From Nereocystis luetkeana (lineage: Eukaryota > Sar > Phaeophyceae > Laminariales > Laminariaceae), in contig JARUPZ010000003.1 in NCBI GenBank assembly GCA_031213475.1, positions 12,343,580-12,407,579 on the forward strand: a stretch of DNA of 64,000 nucleotides, read 5' to 3'. Below, piece by piece: positions 1 to 8,224 of this stretch. Under the pieces are notes generated by a model, which was not told the DNA's origin, ran no database searches, and saw only the letters and a list, made by a program, of their open reading frames with translations. Positions within the stretch are counted from its first letter, which is position 1. Every line of letters starts with the position of its first letter. A program made the position numbers and the translations under genes.

Positions 1-13
1 AGGCAGTTACGTA

Positions 14-315
14 GTAAACCCATCGTCGTCTCTTGGAAGTGGCCACTCCGCAAAATAAATTAACTCATTGAAGCTGTCATCCGAGTGCAAGTCTGCCCCA
101 CAAGCCGTTCTTACTGTAGGAGGATGCAGGTCACTCTTCATGCGACTCGCCCACCACCTCACGGCGTTTCGCGCTTGGTGCACGTAATTTCTGCCTGGTC
201 GGTGAAAACCCGTCATACTCCGTCCCAGCATTGTAGGGATGCGAGGGTCTATGGTCATACGACTACGGCCATGCATGATATATCGAGTGCACCCCCCCCC
301 CCCCCCCCCCCCTCG
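14..315 (+). repeat. Poly(C)-tailed short dispersed repeat, copy 1
   Basis: This copy contains the family core: a stretch reading GCGAGGGTCTATGGTCATA followed by ACTACGGCCATGCATGA and then a run of about 20 C at 291-312. The same core recurs at 2.6-2.9, 38.7-39.0, 41.9-42.4, 43.2-43.5 and 44.0-44.3 kb, always followed by a C-run. Its last 55 bases resemble the 3' end of the LINE-B relic near 4.2 kb. No protein can be assigned. Confidence 0.7.
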
Positions 316-319
316 GACG

Positions 320-884
320 ATGTTATAAACTGAATTTTCTCGACATCGCAGAAGAGTGCAAACGCCGAGCGAAGCGTCTATTGTGGGAAAGGTCTTAACG
401 ACCTCTCCCCAAGACCCACTACTTCCGGCGAGGACTGTAAGCCGATCGTCCGGTAAGACCCTCCGGGGGTCGGCCTGCTCGTTGTCTGCGGGCTAGGAAG
501 CGCTTCCTCGTGGGATCAACGTACGGGAGTAGACCCAACCCAACCCCCAACCCAAACCCAAACCCCAACCCTGACCCCAAAGAGGACCCAAAGAAACGTC
601 CCTAAAATGGGCGAGAAACGCGGCCCTTTCGCTTTTTTTTGTTATTCCGAACCCGCGGACCACGATTTACCCCGACACACTACTATTAATAGTGAAAGTA
701 AAATTCCCGGAAACTTCTCGGAAATATTCTACTGGATAAAACGTGGATGCTATCTACTGATTTTCGGCGTGTGCCCCCCTTGATAAGTACGAAATCGGTT
801 CGTTAAATCCCCCCAAGGCGGTGTGGTGTGCTTTTTTTTGTGTGTGTTGCCATTGCCATACGGTAGGTATTTCTCCTCTCGCTT
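320..884. other. Intergenic stretch with degenerate telomere-like motif
   Basis: No gene was recognised. Bases 535-578 are a degenerate run of AACCC/AAACCC units. A second short match with CCCTAACCCTAACCC lies at 4383-4398, and a trace at 5100-5112. These are too short and impure to be a chromosome end, so they read as interstitial telomere-like sequence. The rest is low-information sequence shared in part with 31.5 kb. Confidence 0.3.
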
Positions 885-1610
885 CTTCTCTGTCTCACTT
901 GGTTGTCTCGGCTACTGCTGTAGTTGTGTAGCAACTGCCTGTTGCTGCGCGGCGAATGTATAAATAAGGTAGCTGTTCGAGAGGCTCCTGCTCCTCTCTC
1001 TCTTTCCCTGTCTCGATTGGTTGTCTTCACTACTGCTGTGGCTGTGTAGCAACCGCCGGTTGTTGCGCCGCAAACGTGTCAGCAGTGAGCTATCTTTTCG
1101 ATAGGCTCCTTCTCCTCTCTCGTTGTTTGTCTCACTTGGTTGCCTCGACTACTGCTGTGCTCGTGTAGCAGACTGCCTGTTGTTGCGCGACAAACGTATC
1201 AACAATGCACCAGGTGGCTAACAGGGTCCCTCTCCTCTCCCTTTCTCTGCCTCACTTCGTTGTATCCACTACTACCACGGTTGTGTATTACGGAGGACCC
1301 TAGTTAACAGGACCTATGGTGTACATAAAAACCTATATGATTGACCATTTTTACTAACAATATTTGGTCCTGTTAACTATGGCCCCCCGTAATAGCAACT
1401 GCCTCTTGTTGAGCGGCGAGCGTATTTAATAACGTAGCTTTCATCAATAGGGTCCTTCTCCTAACTCCGTCTCATTTAATTGTCTTGACCACTGCTGTGA
1501 TTGTGCGCAAGTAGCAACTGCCTGTCCTTGCGTGGCAACGTACTACTGTAACAGCTATCTTCGACGGGTTTCTTCTCTGTTGTCTGACCTGGTTCTCCGT
1601 CAAAACCACC
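885..1610 (+). repeat. Tandem array of about 120-bp units, split by a MITE
   Basis: Five to six diverged units of about 120 bp start near 890, 1010, 1128, 1248, 1468 and 1577. Each has the frame GTCTC..TTGGTTGTCT, then CTACTGCTGTGG, GTGTAGCAACTGCC and a CTCCTTCTCCTCTC block. The fourth unit is interrupted at GTG-TA-GCAACTGCC by MITE-A; the neighbouring uninterrupted units give the empty site. No open frame spans the array. Confidence 0.8.
1288..1392 (+). mobile_element. MITE-A copy with proven TA target duplication
   Basis: A 105-bp fold-back element with ends TTACGG..CCGTAA, flanked by TA on both sides. Because it sits inside a tandem array, the other units show the site before insertion (GTGTAGCAACTGCC), so the boundaries and the duplicated TA are read directly. 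The arms of about 27 bp are GGACCATAGTTAATAGGACC-like. TA duplication suggests a Tc1/mariner-type transposase acting in trans; that is inference. It has no coding capacity. Confidence 0.9.
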
Positions 1611-1960
1611 GACGCCGAAACCAAGCCGTTCAGGTAGTCTCTCGCATCTCCCCCCCCCGGTACCTGCGGAAAATCTACGCAAAACAAGAGCGCCGGGGGT
1701 GAGCCAACAGCCCGAAGCAAGGCAAGGGGGGCGATTTCGAGGCATCGTGTCATACAGAGGAGGTGCACACAAATTACTCTAGCCTCGACGTAAAATCGCT
1801 CTCCACGCACCAGTACGTATGCCCAACACACAACGTCGAACCTGCACGACTTCGGGAGGACAAATCAACTGCAGACCCCTTAAGGTGTCATGGTTAGTAC
1901 CATGTACCAGGGTATTAAAGTAGTGAACCGATAACTGATACGTAGCCTGGCAGTAAATAG

Positions 1961-2122
1961 TGGCGTCGGGACGTTGTGCCGTCGTGGTGAAGAAAGGGCC
2001 GACGATCGATTCGCAACAAGCTGGCACGATGCGACGAGGCCATTGTATCCATGTTACATTGTACAAAGTATTCAAAGAAGCAAGCGGCGGGAAACTGCCC
2101 CGTGCGCGCAGAAATAACCCGC
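1961..2122 (+). CDS. Candidate internal exon, SH3b-like segment
   Basis: Open stretch between an AAATAG acceptor and a GTATGT donor (enters with two bases, leaves after one). It reads GRCAVVVKKGPTIDS then QQAGTMRRGHCIHV and ends KLPRARRNNP. The pattern V-x-GP-x-(I/L)-DS-x(3)-G-x-(M/L)-RRG resembles the repeating SH3b-like modules found in many large stramenopile and other protist proteins; that match is from memory of the motif, not a search. The bordering codon upstream is a stop, so the exon must start at or after 1961. The neighbouring exons were not found, and the minus strand also has a long open frame here. Confidence 0.35.
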
Positions 2123-2326
2123 GTATGTACTCCTCTTCTTTACACCAGGAGTACTGCTTTTTGCAAGCAAAACAGGAGGTGTAGAGCAAGGTTTAATGAC
2201 GAACATTTCCGGCGTTCCACCCTGATCGCACCCGGACCTCTTGATCTCATCCGGTCCTTAGTCTTCCACACTAACCCTCCCGTGTTTTACAGCTGCAAAC
2301 GAACGCCGACCCAACCCAACCTACAT

Positions 2327-2350
2327 ATTATAATATATATACATATATAT

Positions 2351-2383
<33 letters not shown>
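2327..2383. repeat. (AT)n microsatellite
   Basis: An almost pure TA dinucleotide run. No coding role. Confidence 0.85.
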
Positions 2384-2385
<2 letters not shown>

Positions 2386-2569
2386 TGGAGAGGCGTCGGT
2401 TGGCAACGACGCTGTAAAACACGCCAATCACTTGGTGAGGGCTAGCTAGACAACCAGGGCACGTTTTTTCTTGTTCTGGTGCTCATCATGCGTGGTCAAG
2501 TTACATCAGATAAGGCGGGGTGGAGAACCTCAACTCCGCACGAGGGGGAGGATCGTATCACGTACTGCG

Positions 2570-2905
2570 TATATGGTCAGGCACGCACGAGGCAGCGACG
2601 TATCTTACTACGCCCCTTGCTGTCTCTGGACGTGGTGACCACACCGGAAACAAAATCAAATCAACCCCTCGACGCTGACCTCCATATGCAAGAAAGGACG
2701 CACAAGGTGCCTGAGACCGCCTCACAAGCGAGTTCTTAACAGGATGCAGCTCGTCCCTCGAGCGACTCGCCGAACACCTCACGTCGCTTCGCGGCTGGTG
2801 CAAGCAAGCAATGTCTGTCTGCCCGGCGAAAACCCGACATGCTCCGTCCCGGCATTGTAGGGATGCGAGGGTCTATGCCCATGCAACTACGGCTATGTAT
2901 TATGA
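2570..2905 (+). repeat. Poly(C)-family repeat, copy 2 (tail lost)
   Basis: Shares with copy 1 the blocks AGGATGCAG, CGACTCGCCGAACACCTCAC, GAAAACCCGACATGCTCCG, GGCATTGTAGGGATGCGAGG and the ACTACGGC end, then diverges without its C-run. It is followed at about 3000-3060 by another dispersed repeat (TTCTTTCTACCCGTCGA), also seen at 14.9, 25.4-25.6 and 47.9 kb. Confidence 0.65.
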
Positions 2906-3129
2906 AGATAGTATGGCCGTCGCTAGGAACTCGTCCAGCAGGGTATTTAAACTGCCGCCAACTTTTGTGCGTCGCTGGATGGCGTCTCAGTGTGCTCTTG
3001 ACATTGAACCCTTCTTTCTACCCGTCGAGATCCAGCACAACCAGTGTCCGCACCGATTATTTAATGCTACTGTAGAGAGATACAAAGCTCTGAGTGCCCC
3101 CCCTCCACACACAGCAAAAGTAATAGAGG

Positions 3130-4235
3130 GAGGGTAAACCACACGTAGGCAAGATGGCTGCGATCTTTTACAGATTCGCACCTTGACACTAAGATCAAGA
3201 TATGTATCCGGATGAACGTGATAGTAACGAAGCTAGAAGATGCAGGAGAAGCATAGGAAGAAAACGCGAACTTCGTAGAACAGTTGAAAACGGAACAGAT
3301 GGCAGCAGCTAAAAAACTAGTAGGATGCTCAACTATGACAAGCAATACAGTATTAAAAACAGAGCTTGGAATGTATCCACCCGAGACCAACAGAGACACG
3401 AGAAAGTTGAAGTGGCAATATAGAGTACCTGGCAAGGAACATGCCGAAAAAGAGGTTGACAGCTGTAGTTAGATAGAGCTGTATGGGAGAAAGTAACAAA
3501 AGGGCGAGCTGGAATAAGGCGGGATAGCCTAGTCGAGAAAGCATGGAAGGATACAGGAAGGAGCCAATAAGAGATGATGTCCGCAGAGAAGTTAGGGATG
3601 TACAAGGCAGCAGTAGAAGAACGGATTGAAAGAAGGGAGAGGCTAACGCGAAGGAACAAGGTGAAATCGGAGAAACACTTTAGAGATACACGGGGGAGCA
3701 AGCGAAGGGATAGGACTGCGAACGTATTTGCACGGCCCAACGGACTGCGCTGAAACTGCGATTTCGTGTAGGGGACCTGGACCAGCTAGAAAAAAGAAAG
3801 ATATGTAATAGTAGCCGGGAGGAGGAGGAAGTAGATGCACAGGTGTGCCTGTGAGGCAAAGCAATACAGATAGAACTCACTAAGTAGGAGAATGTGAATT
3901 GTACAAGGAGACATGAGATGTAGTAGAAGAGAAGATAAGGAAAAGAAAAAATAATGTGACTTGAAGGAGTTTGGTACACTAGACAGCACCGAAAAAACGA
4001 TCGCTATCCCAGGAGATAGATGGTGGCCACACAGGCGGCCAAACAGGAAGGGGATAAGATCAGCAAAAAAAATCTCTGTAAGGAAACATTGTAATGGGCA
4101 CCCAACTGTTGGAGGTGTCTCTATTAGGAGTAGGAACGGTGCTCCGTCTCTCGAAAGGGATGCGTGGTCAATGGTCAAACGACTAAGGCAAGCAACAAAT
4201 GAGTACGCGCCCCCCCCCCCCCCCCCCCCCCTTCC
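3130..4235 (+). mobile_element. LINE-B relic: 3' part of a non-LTR retrotransposon with poly(C) tail
   Basis: In shifting plus-strand frames this stretch reads like the C-terminal part of a LINE polyprotein: TSNTVLKTELGMYPPETNRD, then TRKLKWQYRV, WEKVTKGRAGIRRDSLVEKA, VEERIERRERLTRRNKVKSE, EEEEVDAQVC, KFGTLDSTEKTIAIPGDRWW (fragments in order; several frame changes and stops, so it is dead). It ends GTGGTCAATGGTCAAACGAC..ATGAGTACGC followed by a C-run at 4209-4231. The head (endonuclease and main reverse transcriptase domains) is missing. I infer LINE from the gene-end style and the 5' truncation. Further 3'-end-only copies are at 21.2 (minus), 45.1-45.3 and 53.4-53.5 kb. Confidence 0.6.
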
Positions 4236-4499
4236 CACCGGGTACATATCGCCGCCCGCATGGCCTTGAGCAAAGCGACGGGTCGGACTCAACAGGCACT
4301 GCCGGTAGTGTATACAAGCACCCACGTCGACCTCTGCTACGGCATATACGACACGCTAGCGATTCGTAGCGCAATCCCTCGGACCCTAACCCTAACCCAA
4401 GGCGGTGTCCTTGACAACGAGCAGAGAGTAAACGCCGAGCGATGCGTCTACGGGAAATCATCTCGGCGACATCTTCCTGAAAGCCACCACTAGATCACA

Positions 4500-5129
4500 C
4501 CGTCGTGCATCCCGCGCCCTTGTTCTGGAGAAAACCCGCTCACAAGTTTTTTTTTGTTTCATTCCAGGGGGCGCGTTATCTCGCATGTTATGTCAGATGC
4601 GCGGTAACTAATTCCAGTCCAAAAAAAAATACGGCGCCAAGCCTGTACTGGTAAAACAGCAGAGCACCGGCATTCTCATAAGAACAGGGGATAGTGTTGG
4701 CCACAGGCCCCAGTCTCGATTTCTTATTTGAGAAAAGGGTGCACTCCACACAAAACTCAAGACAACCGTTCCCAAATTTCCTGTTTACCGGGGAATATCA
4801 GGCTCAGATTCTCGAAATTCTGAGATAACCGCTCCCGATTTTCATGTTTCCCCGGGTATGTTACGCTAAGATTATCGTGGGGCTCTCTCCTATCAAGAGC
4901 TGAGAGGGACGGTACTACTGACTGTAATAGTGGTGTGCTGAATAGGCCCCCGAATAAGAAAAATAACCAAAATAAGAACATAAGGCTCATATTTTCGGGA
5001 GACGCTCAAGAAATTTGGATATTAAAAAAAAAACGTGCTCAGCGACGCTCGAGAAAATTGGATATCAGAAAAAGTGGTCAACGGCGAGCGCTCTACTCCA
5101 AACCCTAACCCTGCTGCAAAGTATTAATA
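4500..5129. other. No gene seen; short tandem duplications
   Basis: Two 60-bp tandem copies start at 4766 and 4828 (AACCG(T/C)TCCC..CTCGAAAT-like), and another duplicated block (GACGCTC(A/G)AGAAA) is at 5001-5066. Nothing here looks coding. Confidence 0.4.
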
Positions 5130-5345
5130 TTAAGGGGGACCACATTAAATAAGGACCTACGGTACGCGCAAAAATCTATATATGTACCTATTACGGGGGA
5201 CCATAGTTAATAGGACCAAATATTGTTAGTAAAAATTGTCAAATATATAGGTTTTTAAGTATACCATAGGTCCTATTAACTATGGTCCCCCGTAATACTA
5301 TTTTTACAAATAATATTTGGTCCTATTTACTAAGGCCCTCCGTCA
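5130..5345 (+). mobile_element. MITE-A inserted into an older MITE-A
   Basis: The outer element belongs to the TAGTAAATAGGACC subfamily and is split by an inner TAGTTAATAGGACC-type element at 5191-5295, flanked by TA at 5189-5190 and 5296-5297. The right half of the outer element resumes at 5298 (TATTTTTACAAATAATATTT) and ends near 5345. Two further such nestings are at 35.0 and 60.5 kb. Confidence 0.85.
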
Positions 5346-5782
5346 TAGTGTATGGTCAAGAAGATCGAAGACGGATGGTGTCACCATAAGGGCCTGAGGC
5401 TTGCTCAGATGGGGTGTTCCTTGTTGACGTGGCCATACCGCAATCAAGTACTATACGGGCGCGCCGAACATTTCCCGCACGCGCGGCAGACTTTCATGGC
5501 GTTACTATGCCGCGTGCGGAAGATCTCATTACGATACTATGTCGCGTGGGGGGCTACAAAGCTACCATGTACTGTATTCCAAAAAATGCTACATACTTCG
5601 TACCAGCATATAATATATACCAGGTATATATACATATATATATACCAGTAACTGTTTTCATGGGGGAGTACACCGTAGTAATCAGGACCAAAACATGCTA
5701 CCAGGTATATAGTTACGGGGAGATACTTGGTTTTTGTGTCCACCATGGGTTCTGATTACAACATAAGCCCACCCCGTAACAG

Positions 5783-5894
5783 TGCTGATAACGAAAATGC
5801 TACAATACTGACACCGCTACGGAGAGGCTCCAAGAAGACAACAAATGCTCCTGCTACTGCCGCTGAGGCAGCTGCTGGGGGAAACCATTCGTGA
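5783..5894 (+). CDS. Candidate terminal exon of an unidentified gene
   Basis: After a GTAACAG acceptor the frame reads DNENATILTPLRRGSKKTT, then NAPATAAEAAAGGNHS and a TGA stop. The composition (Ala/Thr/Lys-rich low-complexity tail) is protein-like. It enters with one base of a split codon. A possible upstream exon (about 5400-5566, DLITILCRVGGYKAT) would fit in phase using a donor at 5569, but a second frame there is equally open, so the link is not claimed. No function is recognised. Confidence 0.25.
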
Positions 5895-6119
5895 CAAAAT
5901 CAAGACCGTCAAGGATTACCCCCTGCATTCGGGAACTTTGCGTGAGCACTTCGATCCTAATCACTGACGAGTTTGTCTCTGCGTGATACCTCCTATATGA
6001 AAATTTGAGAAAATCGAAAAACAAAAAAAACGGTCGTGTTTCAACGTTTCAATGTTCCAATCGTTCTTGATTTTGCTGATTTCAATCGGTGAGACAATCG
6101 GTTAGGCAAATCGTATATG

Positions 6120-6960
6120 ATGTAACCTTCTTCAAACAAACGCAGACGACGCAGGTGTTGCTGTCTCCAAGTCGGCGGAGGGACTCGACGGTAGTAATTG
6201 TGACCGCCTTCGAAGCAGAGGGCCTCCCGGCATCGGAAGAAGAAAACAGAGACGATGCTGTTGCGAACACCGGAGCAGACAAGCAGCAGGCCAGGGGTGT
6301 AGACCGACGATGTAAAAAATTATTCCTAGGCCACTATCCACGAAAGAAGCGCTGACCTCTCGCTCGAAATCAGCCGACGTGTCGGTCTCCTGCCGGCATG
6401 CCTCAAACGCTTTGGTCCGGAGTTGCATGACATGACGACCGCCCCGCTTAGTCCGAAAGGCCCGCATGCGATGCGAGTGCGCGTACGTGACGTGGACAAT
6501 CAGCGCAGAGCACGGCGACAAGCTCTGAACGCCTCACCAACGGCTCACCACCGAGTCCTCTTGCGAGTCGTTGGCTGCCAGCGCCGACAACGTACCGATC
6601 ACACCACCCTCTCTCTTACGCGAAGGCCCTCAAGAAGGCACGATGCGAGAGCATCGAAACGACCGTCCGTACACGGCGGCTCTGCTTTGCGGGGGGGGGG
6701 GGCGTGGCGCGGCAACAGGAAGGGCGATTACCGAGTCGGGTGATGTTCGCGACGACCACCAGCGATGAGAGAGAGCCCGGGAGCAGGCGGGCATTAAGTT
6801 GACGGTCTCGAAGTGTTTCAAGCCACCGAGGGGTCCACGGAACACCTCCCGTTGCTGTGTGGAGTTGAGACCGCGCTGGTTCATGGTCAGGTGACACGAG
6901 GATGGGGCGGAAAATAGTAAGCAGCGCCACGCATCCGTCATGGGTGGCGCCCAAGGGAAT
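6120..6960 (+). mobile_element. LINE-A relic, degenerate copy
   Basis: Fragments match the better copy at 13.3-14.4 kb in the same order: the VSKSAEGL segment after the YADD box, VTAFEAEGLPASEE (compare VTVFEAAGLTVSEK), LLPACLKRFGPELHDMTTAP (compare the FKRELYDMVDAP segment), QRRQRTDH, LKKARCESIETTVRTRRL-like and ATEGSTEHLPLLCGVET-like pieces. Many frame changes; clearly dead. A G-run at 6691-6702 interrupts it. The order of pieces shows plus orientation. Confidence 0.6.
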
Positions 6961-6999
6961 GGGGAGGGGGGGTGACTGGCCAACAGTTGGAAGGAAACC

Positions 7000-7614
7000 G
7001 TGTTTAAAGACCGTGTTTAAATAAAGCAGGGAGGAGACGCCAAATAGGGCACGTAGCAAGGTACAAGGCCGACCGACTATTACCAAAGGCAGCCTATGCT
7101 ACATCCACATAATCGTAATGCAACAGCTGCGGTTGCTTCGAATGTGAGTTTGTTTGTTTGGGTTTCATTGTGTTTCTTACATACTACCGCTACTACTATA
7201 CCTGGTATACTACTTAAAAGTAATACATACCCGATTCCCTCGCTACCTGGGCAAGGCACGCTGCGAGGTATATGCCCTATCAGGCTTAGAGCGAGTGGGG
7301 TAGGTCTTTCCGGCGGGTGCAAGGCCGGACTCGCCCTCAAGGAGCGATACCTTCTTGCTGCTGCGTGTGGCCGCGAGAATTACTCGTGGCAGTAGAGTTC
7401 GGTCGTACGTCGTGCGTCAGGCTCGGACGGACACCTACGATTCGCGCGTCTTTCTTAGGCACCAGGGACAGAGCAGCAATGCTCAATCCGGATGTCCGCG
7501 CGCGGAGGCAGGTGACACCACAGGCTAAACTACGGCACACACAGTCTGACTGCGCCGGTAGGAGGCTGGATTCGATGACGAGGGAGGAGGGATGAAGAGA
7601 CGGATTGAACTCAC
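7000..7614. other. Unassigned, possibly downstream exons of the minus-strand candidate at 7.8 kb
   Basis: On the minus strand an open segment at about 7337-7470 ends KDARIVGVRPSLTHDV, NSTATSNSRGHTQQQEGIAP, stop, and a short segment near 7540-7571 (PPTGAVRLCVP) has a pyrimidine-rich acceptor. They could follow the exon at 7615-7818 in phase, but donors are weak. The plus strand is also open in places. Nothing is recognised. Confidence 0.2.
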
Positions 7615-7818
7615 CCTGCGCGAGAATTTTTGTTTTTCAGAACAGAACCGCACACCCGAGGAGCATTTCGTTTTCGGGACGGGGGAGAAGGGGAACCGAC
7701 TGAAGTGGCTACGAGAGCACGTGCAAAGGAGCGGTCCGATTGGGCTAAGGCCACGAGGCGGCCATGGAGAACGGTAGCAGGACGGCACACGGAGACCCAC
7801 GAGCGGCGCGCACGCCAT
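7615..7818 (-). CDS. Candidate first exon with presequence-like N-terminus
   Basis: Starts ATG at 7818 (GTGATGGCG context) and runs 68 codons to a textbook donor CGCAGG|GTGAGT. The peptide begins MACAPLVGLRVPSCYR and continues rich in Arg, Ser, Pro and Cys with almost no acidic residues (SRSHFSRFPFSPVPKTK), like an organelle transit peptide. Only the start and donor are well supported. The neighbouring gene at 8.1-11.9 kb is on the same strand and ends at 8099. Function unknown. Confidence 0.35.
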
Positions 7819-8098
7819 CACGAGAGCAGCAGTAATCGTTTCTTTCTGGTTTAGTTTTTTACGAGGCAGTAGATATGTACCTGTTATCTACGACACTGGT
7901 ATTTGTAGTGTTGTCGAGATGTATAGCCTTCATGGGGAATGAATGACCCCCGCAAATGTCAGGGGCTGGGTATCAAATTAATAGCTGACCTGCACCTTTC
8001 GTCGGACAGTCCGAGAAGACATGGCGATCGTTGTTATTTTTTGTATCGCGGTTTTTGGTTCGATTGCTCTTTTTTCACTCGTACATGTCCTTGAATCG

Positions 8099-8224
8099 TC
8101 ACTCTGACGGCACCCCAGACAGCAGGGAGGCGTGTTCTTCTCTGTGTTCGCGACTGCCGGGCGTTTCGTACAGTTCAGGCAGCACTCCAGACAGCAGCCG
8201 CTGCAAGTCAGTAGCAGCCACGAG
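8099..8224 (-). CDS. Terminal exon of the secreted-protein gene
   Basis: Strong acceptor (GTTCCCACAACTATCCAG), phase 0, 41 codons then TGA: LVAATDLQRLLSGVLPELY, ETPGSREHREEHASLLSGVP, SE. The repeated LLSGV at both ends of the exon is notable. The plus strand is open too but has no matching splice sites. Confidence 0.5.
   Translation of the reverse strand, partial: LVAATDLQRLLSGVLPELYETPGSREHREEHASLLSGVPSE

Noticed and set aside
4383-4398. Chromosome end (telomere repeat)
   Set aside because: Only two to three CCCTAA units inside other sequence; the degenerate AACCC run at 535-578 is not a true telomere array either.
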